This document shows positions 48,901 through 59,243 of a stretch of DNA of 64,000 nucleotides, piece by piece. The notes under the pieces were generated by a model. The model did no database searches. It was not told where the DNA came from and was given only the letters and a program-made list of their open reading frames with translations. This stretch comes from Paenibacillus sp. cl123 (lineage in GTDB: Bacteria > Bacillota > Bacilli > Paenibacillales > NBRC-103111). Numbering within the stretch: position 1 is the first letter of the stretch; every line of letters starts with the position of its first letter. The stretch spans positions 124,001-188,000 of the forward strand of contig NZ_FMYY01000010.1 in NCBI RefSeq assembly GCF_900101595.1, given 5' to 3'. The translations under genes were made by a program, and so were the position numbers.

Positions 48901-51380
48901 ATAGCTCTGCCAGACCTGGAGACGATAGCGCCTATACTTCTGTAGAAGGAAATGAAGGCAGTATCGGTGGATACGAATACCGAATTCCTGCGGACGCTTC
49001 GCTAAACGGCACGAAATACTTGCATATTACAGTGAAGGAAGCGGCAGCGGACCGGTATTATTACTTCTCTCAATCTTACAAATTTGATAACACGCCGCCG
49101 ACTGTGGAATTCAGCTTGAACGAGGATTTATATCCAAGAGCCAAGCATGAGGTGAGCTTTCAAGCGAGCGACTCTTTAAATGACACAACCAGTCAATATC
49201 AATGGGTCAAAAAGGGAGAGGCTGCTCCCTTGGCCAGCTCCACAACTTGGAGAACGTTGGCTAAGGCCGGCGATTACGCCATTGTAGATTCAGCTCATTT
49301 GGCGCCGGGCGAATCGGAAGAATACAAGCTGTATGTATACGCTAAGGATGCGGCGGGCAACGAGGTTGTGACGTCCACCAGCGGTTACTTTAAAATTTCG
49401 AAGCCGGTCATTCAGCCTCCGGCCAATGCCAAATCGGACTTGCTTTATGTATCTGGCGATCAGGAGGAAGGATATACAGCTATTGTTCAATTGAGTCTGG
49501 ATGTTCTGGACAAGTCGGGATATGAATATTCCGTTTCCCCGGATTATGGTCAGAGCTGGGTGAAATGGAAGCCGTATACGAACTTCGTGGCGGTAAAAGT
49601 TCCTTCCAGCAAGGTACAAAACGGACAAATTCAAGTGCGTTACAAAACGGGACCATTGGCTGACGGCAGCGAAGGAGTCATCGGTGAAGCCAAGCCGCTT
49701 AATATCGCTTCCGTCTCTGACGTAGAGCCTGTATACGCGCTGTCAACATTAAGCACCAATAGTCCTGTAAGTTCTTTAAGAGGAGTAGATATCGATATTA
49801 CCGCTCCTCTGGGCATTAAAGTGGTACCGTCTGCAGTAAATCCGTCCGCTCCGGTTCGGAGCGGCAACCGATTCCATGTGGAGCAGAATGGCTACTACTC
49901 CTTCGATCTGACAGACACAAGCAATCCCGACCGGAAGGCAACTCTGTATGCGGTAGTCAGCAACATAGATACAACCCCGCCAACTGGCGTGGTTGAAAAG
50001 CTGATTGCCGGTCAAGAGGCGACTAACGGCAATGTAACGGTAAAGCTGAAGCCTTCCGAGCCTGTACACATTACTAATAATAATGGAAGCAACACGTATA
50101 CGTTCAAGAATAACGGCAGCTTTACTTTCGAATTTGTGGATGAAGCGGGCAATAGCGGGACGGCATCGTATACGGTTAGCACGATTGACCGGGAAGGTCC
50201 GAAAGCCATCATCGTGCGTTCCTATACGAAAGCCGATGGCACAGAGTATCGGCAGCTGGATACAGATAACGGCAAGCTGATTGAAGGCGTGAAGCTAACC
50301 GTAGAGAAAGAAGAAGGCGGAAAAGAAATTATTATTCCTGCCGGCATGCCCGGTCACATCTATATGACCGAAAATGGCGTTGCCGAGTTTACGGTGTACG
50401 ACAGATTGGGCAATATGACGATCGTTAGAGAAACGGTGACGAACATTGTCGGAGCGCCGCAGGCTGATTCGGTACAGTACACGCTTGTGGATGAAGCCGG
50501 CAACCCGCTGCCGGAAAGCAGTAAGGTGAAAATAGGCGATCAATTGTATGCCAAAGGAAAAATGCAGGTCACGATTAGCGGTAAAACCGCAGCTCCAAAC
50601 CAAGTTTTCCTGGGAACGGGCTTTAACCTGGACCCGGTAACCAAAGAGCCGATAGACGCGATCAGCACAGCTGACGGCGCCTTTACAACAAGCAGGCTTT
50701 TCTCCGCAGACGGAGCGGCGGTCATTGCCATCTCTGACCGGCTGGGGAATATCAACAAGGTTCCGGTGACGGTCAAAGGTTTGGACAACAAAGCGCCGGA
50801 GTTGACCTTAAACGCAGCCACTGTGGGCATTGCGCTGAACAAGCCTGATTTCGACCTGAAAAAGGATTTGGGCGGATACACGGTTCGCGATAACGTATCT
50901 TCCACAGAGAATATCAATGTATCTATCAGCGGGCTTGATCTGACGAAAACGGGTAAGCAGCTGGTTACCTACACAGCCGAGGATCAGGTTGGAAACACCT
51001 CGACTGCGACGCAAGAGGTCGTCGTAGTTCCGGTGGACGGCATGCTCATCTTTGGCAATGATGTGCTGATCTCGGGTGCGAGCCCGGAAACGGCGATCTT
51101 CGAAAGCAATAAGGTGAAGTTTAAAATTACCGGCTTTAACCTCATGAAAGTAGGCGGACAAGAGTTAACGAACAATGCGGGAACTTACGACTTGTTCTAC
51201 TACACAGGCTTGTTCCGTGAGGGGCAAATGAAGGCTATCGCTACAAAACTGACGTACCAAGATCTGATCAACGGCAATTTTGAAGTAACGTTCCCGAAAA
51301 CCGGCTGGTATACCATCATTGTTCGGAATCAGGAACGGGATCGCGAATATGCATCCTTTTTTATCAGCAAGCTGAATTAA
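45966..51380 (+). CDS. Giant exported protein with Ig-like repeats
   Basis: This is a 1804-residue protein. GTG 45966 is preferred over TTG 45960 because it places GAGGGGG 9 bases upstream and opens with a clean signal peptide (MIKNNW, hydrophobic FLIMCMMVSMLSAW, cleavage near VYGAES). The rest is extracellular and beta-rich: repeated Ig-like modules carry AVAP/DNTxP/DNKAP openings (VDNTDPIIDFHYEN, FDNTPPTVEFSLNE, DNKAPELTL) and closing DxxGN motifs (YVYAKDAAGNE, FEFVDEAGNSG, AEDQVGNTST). These are typical of bacterial surface stalk domains. No SLH, sortase or membrane anchor is visible at the C-terminus, so it may bind the SLH protein encoded 78 bp downstream. Codon use is AT-richer than in the first 45 kb. 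Confidence 0.83.
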   Translation: MIKNNWLFKWTSVFLIMCMMVSMLSAWMPVTVYGAESDKTILMDGTKIGNATVEADNAFRNFNVSGGGFASSPGFKQTEQDKDITIYADGTMTADDEASVTFEVKVLDNPVLKAVAAGGEAEIVVGWDELQFDESCFLVFCSTSVTEAYFYVDGVEVLRGHSGDDDRTIGYTETTATIKPNSTIVINVKIEDEDVAVKGIFIKFQDKIRPELSSYTFNGTGVERVNKKQKYELYAKAGEDISLTYNFSEPVRPSALSSGYHDHFLRHSLFTTPSDGLPTANLEQFMTNRTYKASDFSGNFLNVPLKQEINYTYTAQKYHHSDNLPLEPRMKASDGLPGINRGPIDYSMEEKLNDAVFVDAAGNVAKPITLPVKASNSSLTNLKGNVVNPFDHKGSGYRVIVDAVAPKYSRVGNGIQPEVVTGATVNNHDVMDFTVQFSEEVIARREGVSPAYADDKVYLLFNNGMRAYYYEGDNDAAKEKLGYQTPNVRFRMVIPDGVQVETPLLKVLALTHDRKDNYPDTDFLAKDKEVIQDYAGNLLIQPANYLGVHVDGDTSNVNSLIDWAKFSVDNTDPIIDFHYENDGATDTLYKKRGKITIDVNDPPVPIPTLDPDYEPITNFERPSRGIYRPSNMSGPASPAVGLVYYMWSRSDTVPADIAKEHYAAIKRFSLTAKQPKEDLYPNVPAFENFNLSVVNNKTNMIAPPAEAFTEAGSGTWYLHTWTSDMTWDTAREIMQYAAMRSFPTKYPQQYKAWMDEFSGSEADKIFYANNKALIAAAQYEDMQLWPLENFRQDDSNWSYKSAPILIDNKGPSIQLSNKLNDGTANVEVTTTITDEHSGFKEGYYQWAKAGSEPEDINWKPIMLSGGQFTVGTRNEVPEDGDYILHIKATDVLGNESTNALSSPAKVDSTAQVKGSFSNNSGTAFVQSHDVTFYLNRPVPLTVSSVTYSTYAPTVTGSAYGLGIMALTALPYEVKYAFHDSSARPGDDSAYTSVEGNEGSIGGYEYRIPADASLNGTKYLHITVKEAAADRYYYFSQSYKFDNTPPTVEFSLNEDLYPRAKHEVSFQASDSLNDTTSQYQWVKKGEAAPLASSTTWRTLAKAGDYAIVDSAHLAPGESEEYKLYVYAKDAAGNEVVTSTSGYFKISKPVIQPPANAKSDLLYVSGDQEEGYTAIVQLSLDVLDKSGYEYSVSPDYGQSWVKWKPYTNFVAVKVPSSKVQNGQIQVRYKTGPLADGSEGVIGEAKPLNIASVSDVEPVYALSTLSTNSPVSSLRGVDIDITAPLGIKVVPSAVNPSAPVRSGNRFHVEQNGYYSFDLTDTSNPDRKATLYAVVSNIDTTPPTGVVEKLIAGQEATNGNVTVKLKPSEPVHITNNNGSNTYTFKNNGSFTFEFVDEAGNSGTASYTVSTIDREGPKAIIVRSYTKADGTEYRQLDTDNGKLIEGVKLTVEKEEGGKEIIIPAGMPGHIYMTENGVAEFTVYDRLGNMTIVRETVTNIVGAPQADSVQYTLVDEAGNPLPESSKVKIGDQLYAKGKMQVTISGKTAAPNQVFLGTGFNLDPVTKEPIDAISTADGAFTTSRLFSADGAAVIAISDRLGNINKVPVTVKGLDNKAPELTLNAATVGIALNKPDFDLKKDLGGYTVRDNVSSTENINVSISGLDLTKTGKQLVTYTAEDQVGNTSTATQEVVVVPVDGMLIFGNDVLISGASPETAIFESNKVKFKITGFNLMKVGGQELTNNAGTYDLFYYTGLFREGQMKAIATKLTYQDLINGNFEVTFPKTGWYTIIVRNQERDREYASFFISKLN

Positions 51381-51396
51381 GCTCTCATATGGGAAT

Positions 51397-51419
51397 GGAA
51401 GGGATACCGTATCCCTTCC
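51397..51419 (+). terminator. Hairpin between the first and second giant genes
   Basis: GGAAGGGATA and TATCCCTTCC form a perfect 10-bp stem with a 3-base loop, followed by CCCCGTTCTTTA. The T tract is weak, so partial termination or RNA stabilisation is likely. Confidence 0.55.
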
Positions 51420-51458
51420 CCCGTTCTTTATTTTCATCCATAGACAGGAGGCGCTCAT

Positions 51459-54400
51459 GTGAAGCTGCTAAAAAGAACGCTTGTGTCGGTGCTGGCGCTG
51501 CTGCTGGCATTAGGCTCGCTGACTCAAGCGACGTCGGCTTTGGCTGCCGTGATCACCAATCCCAAAACGACAGTTTTGGAAAACAAATATATTAAAATTA
51601 CGGTAGATAATGCTACAGGACGGTTTGGCATCCGTACGGCCGACGGTCAGCCGGTACGCAAAAAGGATGACAAGGTGAATCTGATGTTTCGTGGCGATGA
51701 CCCCGATACATCATTTACGAGCTTCCGGATTGACGGAACGGATTACATATTCGGCAATCCTTATAAATTTGGAGCTGATTTCTTTTCTGAAATCACAACG
51801 CCTAAAATTGTAGAAAACAGCGATGGCACGAAGCAAATCGAAACCGTCTGGACGATCAAGGGAGTGGCTATCAAGCAAATCTTGATGCTGTACCCCGATC
51901 CTGACAACAAATTGAATGCTGGTAATGTCAATGTCCGTTATGAAGTGTTCAATAACAGCGGTGCCAAGGTCGAGCTTGGGACACGAATTTTGCTGGACAC
52001 GCAGGTGGGCAGCAATGACGGTCCGGAATTTCAGATCGGCAATATTTATAGAACCCCTCTCATGGTAGAGCGCAAGCTGGTGCATGATCCCGAAAACGAT
52101 CCGAGTATCGGTGAAGCGGACCGCAATTATTACAAGCTTCCTGCTTATTGGGTCATGCGGGACAAGTTCGATCTTGCCAATCCATTGAACACCAATGTTG
52201 TTGCTTACGGACTGAATAATTTTGCCGAAGCCAACATTAACCTGGTCGATGAAATGATCGTGGGACACTGGAACGGGCTTGCCAACACGAAGTGGGATTA
52301 TACGCCGAACCCTAATCTGGACTTTACTCGTGACACGAATGATTATGGAACGGCGGACTCGGCCGTAGCTTTCTACTGGAAGCCTAAGGCTTTGGAAGAC
52401 AAGAAGGGACAGTCTTTTGAGACTGTTTATGGCTTGGGAGAAATTATTGAGCCGGACAAGGTATTTTCGATTCGTTTCATCGATCCTCCTCAGCAGTTGG
52501 CCACAACGACGGATAACAATGCCTATGACAAAGAAGGCCTCTTCAATATTACGGTTGAGATCGAGAACCTGGCTATGTTCGATATGAAGCATTCGAATAT
52601 GACAGCCACGATGGAACTGGAAAGCGGGCTAAGTTTTGTAAGACGAGATGAGAAGTCGGGCGACATTGTCAGAGATGCAATGGGTAATCCGGTGATAGAG
52701 ACTTACCGCAGCAAAGAGATTGTACTTCGCAAACCCGGCAAGGCTGATGAAGAGCCGCCTCCATACGAACCGGGGGATACCGAGACATTTACGTATACAG
52801 TTCAAGCAAAGGGGAAGGCATGGCCCACGACCAGGCAGTACATGCTTACGGTTAGAAGTCCGGAAACGGTAGCCAAGCTGGAAGGGATAGAAGATGAAGG
52901 TCTGAAGGCTCAGTACCTTTCCGTTAAGCAGAACTTTATTCTTCTGCCGGCGGTTGGGCAGGCAACTCCGACTTATGTTTATGGGCTTGCGCCTAAAGAA
53001 ACTTACAGCACCGACGTCAAGTATTTGACGGTGAACATCACGAATTTGGAAGCCTATAACACGGGGAATGCCCAGCTTGAGCCGAACTTTGACCTTTATC
53101 TGAAGCAAAAAGGCACGGATAAGCGGTATAAGGTGTCTGTCAAGGACTCGGTTGTTCTGCAGCCTTCGGATGACGGGTTCTCGGGTGATATGCGGATTTC
53201 CTACCGCGGCGGGGAGCTCGTAAATAGTAAAGGCCAAGTAATTCAATCCGGTCTGGGACCTGAGCTGCCGCTGGGCGAGTATCAGGTCGAGATTGATTTC
53301 AAAGGTGATACGGGCGGAGACGAAGAGATCGCTGCCATGTATGACATCACGACCAAGCAAACCTTTAAGGTTACGGATAACAACGCAGCGCGTGTCAGAG
53401 AAGCCGGCCTGCTCGCCGTGTATAAGCAGTATGTGGATTTGAGCAGTGTGACTTCTTCGGTTGACGGAAGATATCTTGCAGAGCTGAACGCCGCCTATCC
53501 GGGAGAGCCTTTCAAGACCGGCGCACTTCTCAAGGATGCGGTAGATGCCTATAAGAGAATTAAAGAAAAAGTAGCGATAGCGAGCAAAATGGCCGACTCC
53601 AAGTTCGATACGGTGCAATATTTGGAGCCGGAATCGCTGAAGAAGGTCGCGGCGTATAACTACAAGCTGTTTGATTCCGAAAAAGAAATGAATGAGTTTT
53701 TCGCCAAGAAGGATGCTAATGATAATTTTGTCCGCGAGAAGCTCGTTGATATTCGCGGGATGATTAAAGAGGTTGGCGAGGAGAACAAAAAGCAAGTTAT
53801 AGTCGATACGAAAACCGAACCGGCGCTTATTAACGAGGCTGTAGCTTACCGGGGCAAGGATATGGTGTTTGTTCGCGGCAAGCTGGATATTTTCGGTATT
53901 TCGAAGTCAGAGTCTGGTTATGACACGCTGCCGTTTCTGGACTCGCTTTTTGTCAAGGGAGAAGGAAGCCTCAGTGTAGCGAACAGCGGTTTTGTCTTTT
54001 ATGCTGGCGAATGGACGCTCGACTTCTTCAACGGATTTGATAAAAAGCTCGCTCCGAATCTGATTGTGAAGCCGGAGGATAATATTGAAGTATTCCCGGA
54101 CAACCATGAAAACCCGGAGGACACGAGCTTGAACGGGACGCTTAGCTGGGCGACTGGCGCTCTGGGAGACCGTCTCAATCCGCTGCGCCAGCTTATGCTG
54201 ACCCATGTATACTTCAACAAACACAGCTTGTTCGCTGCACCGGGCTTTATGGTCGGCGGGTTTGGCTTTACGTTCAACGATTATATTCTCCGTCCGGGCG
54301 GCATTTCGTTCGGCGGCAAAGTATCGATGAAGATTGTTGACGGCGAAATCCGCAATGTTGTGTTTAATGACAAGGGCTTTGTCGGCGTAGATGCGCGGCT

Positions 54401-57400
54401 GCGCTTCGATCTCGGCAAAGACCTGGGACTGTTCGAAGAGAAGAAGAAGGAGAAGAAAGAGGGCGAAAGCAGCGCCAGCGGTGCTATCACGGTAGTTCAC
54501 TACGTGCAGCAGGTGGAGGATGTCTCCAATAAATACGGCATTCGCTTCAAAGCGGATGTGAAGGGCAAGTTCGAAGTACAAGCTGAGCTGGCCTTCAAGC
54601 AGGTGAAGGACGGCCGGGTGCTTCCGGATGTCGTAGCCTTCGGAACGACGCTTGGCGATCCGGGCATTCTGATTACAGGCGCGACCTATTTATCTGCGGT
54701 ACGCGGCGCTGTTCGGGAATTGGCGGATACGATCGCGGGAGGAACGTCCAAAGACCCGTTCCCGCTCGTTATCCAAGCGGGCGTAGATATGCGATTTGGC
54801 GTTCCGCCGGTATATCTGTTCGGCAGCGTCGACATGACGGTTAAACGGACCGGCCTCGCGATTTTGGGCAAGCTGGACTTTTCGGCCGATCCGAAGGGCG
54901 CTAACAAAATCAATATGATCACGAAAGCCTTGCTGGAAGCTCAGTGGGTTACCCCGTGGTTTGTCCGGGTAGAGACGGAAGTCGATATCGGCGGATGGGG
55001 AGTCGTTGTCGGCAAAGCCGGCATATTTGTCGGGCAAAATCTGGAGAAGAAACGAATTGACTTCGAAGGATATATCGGAGCTCGGCTGCAAATACCGGAA
55101 AGCGTTCCGGTCGTAGGCGGAATGCCGCTCTCGAGTGTGTTCCTGGGCCTTAATAACGATAAAGTCTGGGGCAGCATAGGCATTCTGTTTATCTCCCTCG
55201 GGATTACGTATTACTGGGGCGGCGGAGTCGAATTCGGCACTTCCCAAGAGGATGTTCCGGAAGGTTTCGCTCATCTGTTAATCGAGGATCCGGAGAAGGG
55301 TCCGCAATTGCTTGTTATCGGAGCAGGCATGAGTACGGTTGCCACTTCATGGCTGGATGCCGAGAAAGGTTCCCATGAGATTGTATATCGCGACATTGCC
55401 GAGGGCATGAAGCTGATGGACAACAGCGCCATGGAAGCAGGCATCGGCGGTATTTATGTGAAGGATGCAGGCCGCATTCATGAAATTCCGATGGGCGCGG
55501 TGTCGGGTAACGGCATCATTGAAATGGAATATGAAGAAACGGAAGTGCCTTCCTTTACATTGAAGGATAAGAACGGCACTCTGTACCCGGTCGTGTTCGA
55601 TAACACGAACACCAATCCGGCGGCAAATGCTTTCACGCAATATATTCCGGCGGCGCAGTCGGCTACGAAGGCCGATGTTCGCAAAGCTTTTATTATTCTA
55701 CCGCAAGCGAAAGCGAAGGAAGGCGGCACATGGACACTGACCGCTATGAAGCCTGTCGCAACCCGATTGCTCAACGTTCCTGTTGTAGCGGACCTGAACA
55801 GCGTAGATGTTGTTAATCACGCTACAGATCCCAACCAATTCACAGCCACATGGCAGGTGGATAATGCCAAAGCCGGCGATACCGTAGATCTGTATTTGAC
55901 CAAGGAACCGGTAACGAACGATAAAGCGACGGTCGACGGGAAAGAAGTGCTTGATCCGGGCGAACCGGGCGTATTGATCGCGAAGGATCTGGCGGTCGAC
56001 CATGGCGGCTCGGTGAACGGCACGTTAACCACCGGCAAGCTGGACGTGGATGTGAGCCAGGTCGAGCTGATGGGCAATAAGGAAGACCTGCGCGGTTTGC
56101 TGCAGCAAGGCGATTATTACTTGCGCGCGGCGCTGAAATCTTCCGCTTCCTTCAAGACGAAGACTTCGGCAAACACGTTCCGCATCACGGACCCGCAGGC
56201 GCCGGGCGAAGTAACGGATGTGAAGATCGAACCGGCAGGCAACGGGTTCTTCCAAGTGTCCTTCAAACCTGCGGCCAAAAAAGCAGGTCAGGAGAGTGTA
56301 GAGCATAGCTATTCGATTTCTGCTCTCCAGCAGCAAAACGGCAAGCTTACGCCGTACACGAGCTTCCCGGAGCAGCTGTTTACCGAAGAAGAGCTTCAGC
56401 CTTATTGGAACGCTGAAAGCGGCAGGTATGAAGGGATTCTCGTCGGCGGCTGGACGGAGTTCTCCAATTCCGCCGAAGTTAATCAGGACGATCTGAGCGG
56501 GCCCAAAGCTAATCCGGACGAGAAGAAAACGTATCTCGGCCTGGAAGTGGGCCAGCATTATGTGCTTGGCGTCTCGGCGGCAACCAAGCCGAATAAAGAC
56601 AATGACAATTACCGTTTCGCAGATCGTGTCGATAGCGGCAATACGCTGCTGCCGATACCGGTAGAGCCGAAGCTGGGCCTTACAGCCGGCAACTATCCGG
56701 ATTACCTCGAGGTTCTGACTAACCAAACGAAGCAAACGATCCAGCTGTTCGCGGATCAGCCGGATATCGAGGTCGAAGCCATCTATAACGAACAATCGTT
56801 GGGTAAAGTGGAGCTTGCGAACAGCGGTTTGACGAGCGAAGGTGCGATAACCCTGGATAAGTTCGAAACGGATGGTACCTACGGAATCGAGCTGAGGGCG
56901 AAAAACAAACGGACGAAAGACCAGAAGGTCACGTTTATGTACCTGAATGTGGATACAAGCGCTCCAATCCTGTACTTGGATGAGCCTGTTACCGGTCAGC
57001 GTACGAAAAATGGCGCGATTGCCGTGTCCGGTACGACATCCAAGGATGCTCAGCTGACCGTGTATGTGGATCAGGTGGCAGAAGGTGCAGGCACACAGAT
57101 CACGGTTCAGGAGAACGGAAAGTTTGCAGGTTCGGTGCCTGTCGCCGTGGACAGTCCGGAAGCCCAGCTGATCTTCGTCGCTCGCGACGGGGCCGGCAAC
57201 GAGAATCAGGCGATTGTAGCCGTAACTCATGACGGCTTCAAGGTACCGGCAGCTATCGTGCTTCGAAAGATTGACACACTGAAGCCGGGCGAAATCGTAA
57301 CCGTTGAGCCTTTCTTGCGCGTGCAGCAAGGCAAAAATGACAAGAAGAAAGCCATTTTTGGCGAAGTTCCTATGACGCCGGAGCAAACGCAGCGCGTGAG

Positions 57401-59147
57401 CTATGCCGTCACAAACGGAGAAGCTGTTGATATTCAAGAGATTCAGGTGAAGGATACGGCTACCGGCAAGGACAAGAAGGTTCTGCAAATTACGGCAGGA
57501 CCGGATACCGGTGCAAGCCTGATTACGGCAACTTATGACATTGCCGCAAGCGGAGAGTCAGCTCCCGCAGATGATGCGGCAGATGCCTCGGTCAAGCTCG
57601 ATACCATATTCGCCGCTTCGGTCAAGGTGCCGGCTCCGACTGTACTTGAGCGCTATACGGCTTCGACTGAAAAGTTGAATTCGATCGCCAATGTAACCAA
57701 GCTTAATATTGGAGATACCGGCGAGCAGCCAGGCTACCAGGTGGTATACAAGGTGTTTGCCGGAGGTGCGGGCGCGGCAGTCCCTGCGTTTAAAAGTGAT
57801 TTGAGCGGCTGGAGCTTCGTGCCTCAAAACGGGATTGTTTCTGCCAAGGCCGGAGATTCGATTGTCGTTGCGAAGCGAACTTCTTCGAAAAAAGAAGCGG
57901 TCGGCTCATCCGACGTCATTGGCGCAAATGTATGGGTACCAACCGGTGGAGGAGGCGGCGGCGGCGGCCCGATGGGCCCGCCAGCCAAGGACTCTGTCAC
58001 GGTTAATAACCAGACTGTTGCTGCCGAGCGTAAAAATGATACGCTTACCGTCAAAATCTCCGCTAAAGACGGCGCAGATGTAAACAAGGGAGATATTACC
58101 GTCAAATCGGAAGATCTGACGCTCAAGGAGTACACGTTCCGTTTCGACAAAGAAGTTACCCGCCAGGCGGCGGACAAGCGGCGGAACATTCAGCTTGAGC
58201 TACCTCAAGCTAAGCTGACAATTAAGCCTGACATGCTGAACGGCATGCAGCAGGATCTGGAGATCAAGGTTCGTCCGAATGGCGCTCCGGCCATTCGTGC
58301 GATGAACCAGTTGGCTGCCGATATGAAGGGGACGCTGCTCGCCGGCGGTCAAGGTATTGAGATTATAACGAATCTGCCGGAGGCCAGTCGCAATTCGTAC
58401 CTGCAAGCCAAAGTACCGGTTCCGGCCTCCATTAAGGCTGAGGACATTAGCGCAGTAATCCTGCGCGGCGCAGACGGAGCATGGACGACAGTGCCATGGA
58501 AGTCCGCTGCGGAGAACGGTGAGGCCTTCGTCACCGTTCAATTGACGGGCGACGGAAGTCTGGTGTTCCTGCATACGGAGGCTAGTTTCTCGGATGTAGC
58601 GGATGATTTCTGGGGCAAGCCGGGTATTGAAGCGGCGGCAGCAAAGCTGTTCATGCAGGGCAAAGGCGATGAGCAATTCGATCCGGACAGCAAGATCACC
58701 CGGGCCGAATATCCGACCGTGCTGCTGCGTGTAGCAGGTCTGATGAACAAAACGGCCTCATCCGAATTTACGGATGTTGCGGGTGATGCCTGGTATAACC
58801 GCAGCGTCTCGATCGCAGCGACCTTGGGCATCGTGAACGGGCTTGAGGACGGCAGCTACGCGCCGCAAGCGACGTTGACCCGTGCGGAAGCGATGACGAT
58901 GGTTGGACGCGTGATGGATGCGCTTGGATTGAACAGCCAGCTTTCGGATGAAGAGACCGAACAATTGCTCAGCGGCTTCGAGGACCGGCAGGACATTCCG
59001 GACTGGGCCCGCAAGCAGGCCGCGCTTAGCATCAAGTATGGCATTATTCAAGGCGAAGGCAGCCGTGTGAATCCTCTGGGCGCTTTGACCAGAGCGCAAT
59101 CTGCAGCTATCGCTGTCCGTCTGGATGAATGGATTACAAGCAAATAG
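51459..59147 (+). CDS. 2562-residue SLH-anchored surface protein
   Basis: A signal peptide of about 30 residues (KLLKRTLVSVLALLLALGSL) is followed by a large beta-sandwich region (1-330), long beta-rich and helical stretches with a charged coil near 990-1010 (EEKKKEKKEGESS), Ig-like modules in the 1750-1950 range (DTSAPILYLDEPVTGQRTKN, TSKDAQLTVYVD), and a Gly-rich hinge (TGGGGGGGGPMGPP). Three SLH domains at about 2370-2562 (FSDVADDFWGKPGIEAAAAK, FTDVAGDAWYNRSVSIAATL, IPDWARKQAALSIKYGIIQG) bind the wall polymer. GTG 51459 has AGGAGG 7 bases upstream. It is probably the wall anchor of a surface complex with its two giant neighbours. Confidence 0.87.
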   Translation: MKLLKRTLVSVLALLLALGSLTQATSALAAVITNPKTTVLENKYIKITVDNATGRFGIRTADGQPVRKKDDKVNLMFRGDDPDTSFTSFRIDGTDYIFGNPYKFGADFFSEITTPKIVENSDGTKQIETVWTIKGVAIKQILMLYPDPDNKLNAGNVNVRYEVFNNSGAKVELGTRILLDTQVGSNDGPEFQIGNIYRTPLMVERKLVHDPENDPSIGEADRNYYKLPAYWVMRDKFDLANPLNTNVVAYGLNNFAEANINLVDEMIVGHWNGLANTKWDYTPNPNLDFTRDTNDYGTADSAVAFYWKPKALEDKKGQSFETVYGLGEIIEPDKVFSIRFIDPPQQLATTTDNNAYDKEGLFNITVEIENLAMFDMKHSNMTATMELESGLSFVRRDEKSGDIVRDAMGNPVIETYRSKEIVLRKPGKADEEPPPYEPGDTETFTYTVQAKGKAWPTTRQYMLTVRSPETVAKLEGIEDEGLKAQYLSVKQNFILLPAVGQATPTYVYGLAPKETYSTDVKYLTVNITNLEAYNTGNAQLEPNFDLYLKQKGTDKRYKVSVKDSVVLQPSDDGFSGDMRISYRGGELVNSKGQVIQSGLGPELPLGEYQVEIDFKGDTGGDEEIAAMYDITTKQTFKVTDNNAARVREAGLLAVYKQYVDLSSVTSSVDGRYLAELNAAYPGEPFKTGALLKDAVDAYKRIKEKVAIASKMADSKFDTVQYLEPESLKKVAAYNYKLFDSEKEMNEFFAKKDANDNFVREKLVDIRGMIKEVGEENKKQVIVDTKTEPALINEAVAYRGKDMVFVRGKLDIFGISKSESGYDTLPFLDSLFVKGEGSLSVANSGFVFYAGEWTLDFFNGFDKKLAPNLIVKPEDNIEVFPDNHENPEDTSLNGTLSWATGALGDRLNPLRQLMLTHVYFNKHSLFAAPGFMVGGFGFTFNDYILRPGGISFGGKVSMKIVDGEIRNVVFNDKGFVGVDARLRFDLGKDLGLFEEKKKEKKEGESSASGAITVVHYVQQVEDVSNKYGIRFKADVKGKFEVQAELAFKQVKDGRVLPDVVAFGTTLGDPGILITGATYLSAVRGAVRELADTIAGGTSKDPFPLVIQAGVDMRFGVPPVYLFGSVDMTVKRTGLAILGKLDFSADPKGANKINMITKALLEAQWVTPWFVRVETEVDIGGWGVVVGKAGIFVGQNLEKKRIDFEGYIGARLQIPESVPVVGGMPLSSVFLGLNNDKVWGSIGILFISLGITYYWGGGVEFGTSQEDVPEGFAHLLIEDPEKGPQLLVIGAGMSTVATSWLDAEKGSHEIVYRDIAEGMKLMDNSAMEAGIGGIYVKDAGRIHEIPMGAVSGNGIIEMEYEETEVPSFTLKDKNGTLYPVVFDNTNTNPAANAFTQYIPAAQSATKADVRKAFIILPQAKAKEGGTWTLTAMKPVATRLLNVPVVADLNSVDVVNHATDPNQFTATWQVDNAKAGDTVDLYLTKEPVTNDKATVDGKEVLDPGEPGVLIAKDLAVDHGGSVNGTLTTGKLDVDVSQVELMGNKEDLRGLLQQGDYYLRAALKSSASFKTKTSANTFRITDPQAPGEVTDVKIEPAGNGFFQVSFKPAAKKAGQESVEHSYSISALQQQNGKLTPYTSFPEQLFTEEELQPYWNAESGRYEGILVGGWTEFSNSAEVNQDDLSGPKANPDEKKTYLGLEVGQHYVLGVSAATKPNKDNDNYRFADRVDSGNTLLPIPVEPKLGLTAGNYPDYLEVLTNQTKQTIQLFADQPDIEVEAIYNEQSLGKVELANSGLTSEGAITLDKFETDGTYGIELRAKNKRTKDQKVTFMYLNVDTSAPILYLDEPVTGQRTKNGAIAVSGTTSKDAQLTVYVDQVAEGAGTQITVQENGKFAGSVPVAVDSPEAQLIFVARDGAGNENQAIVAVTHDGFKVPAAIVLRKIDTLKPGEIVTVEPFLRVQQGKNDKKKAIFGEVPMTPEQTQRVSYAVTNGEAVDIQEIQVKDTATGKDKKVLQITAGPDTGASLITATYDIAASGESAPADDAADASVKLDTIFAASVKVPAPTVLERYTASTEKLNSIANVTKLNIGDTGEQPGYQVVYKVFAGGAGAAVPAFKSDLSGWSFVPQNGIVSAKAGDSIVVAKRTSSKKEAVGSSDVIGANVWVPTGGGGGGGGPMGPPAKDSVTVNNQTVAAERKNDTLTVKISAKDGADVNKGDITVKSEDLTLKEYTFRFDKEVTRQAADKRRNIQLELPQAKLTIKPDMLNGMQQDLEIKVRPNGAPAIRAMNQLAADMKGTLLAGGQGIEIITNLPEASRNSYLQAKVPVPASIKAEDISAVILRGADGAWTTVPWKSAAENGEAFVTVQLTGDGSLVFLHTEASFSDVADDFWGKPGIEAAAAKLFMQGKGDEQFDPDSKITRAEYPTVLLRVAGLMNKTASSEFTDVAGDAWYNRSVSIAATLGIVNGLEDGSYAPQATLTRAEAMTMVGRVMDALGLNSQLSDEETEQLLSGFEDRQDIPDWARKQAALSIKYGIIQGEGSRVNPLGALTRAQSAAIAVRLDEWITSK

Positions 59148-59159
59148 TGAAGCTGATAG

Positions 59160-59212
59160 GGAAGGAATTTGCCCGCACTGACCGAGCAGGTTGGTGTGGG
59201 TACATTCCTTCC
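59160..59212 (+). promoter_or_regulatory. Long hairpin between the second and third giant genes
   Basis: Outer stem GGAAGGAAT/ATTCCTTCC and inner stem CCCGCAC/GTGTGGG (one wobble) stack around a central loop, ending 31 bp before the next ATG. There is no T run. The outer arms echo the GGAAGG stem after the previous gene, so both may be RNA stabilisers. Confidence 0.5.
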
Positions 59213-59243
59213 AAGGCTTTGAACTTAAGAAGGCGGTGTGCAG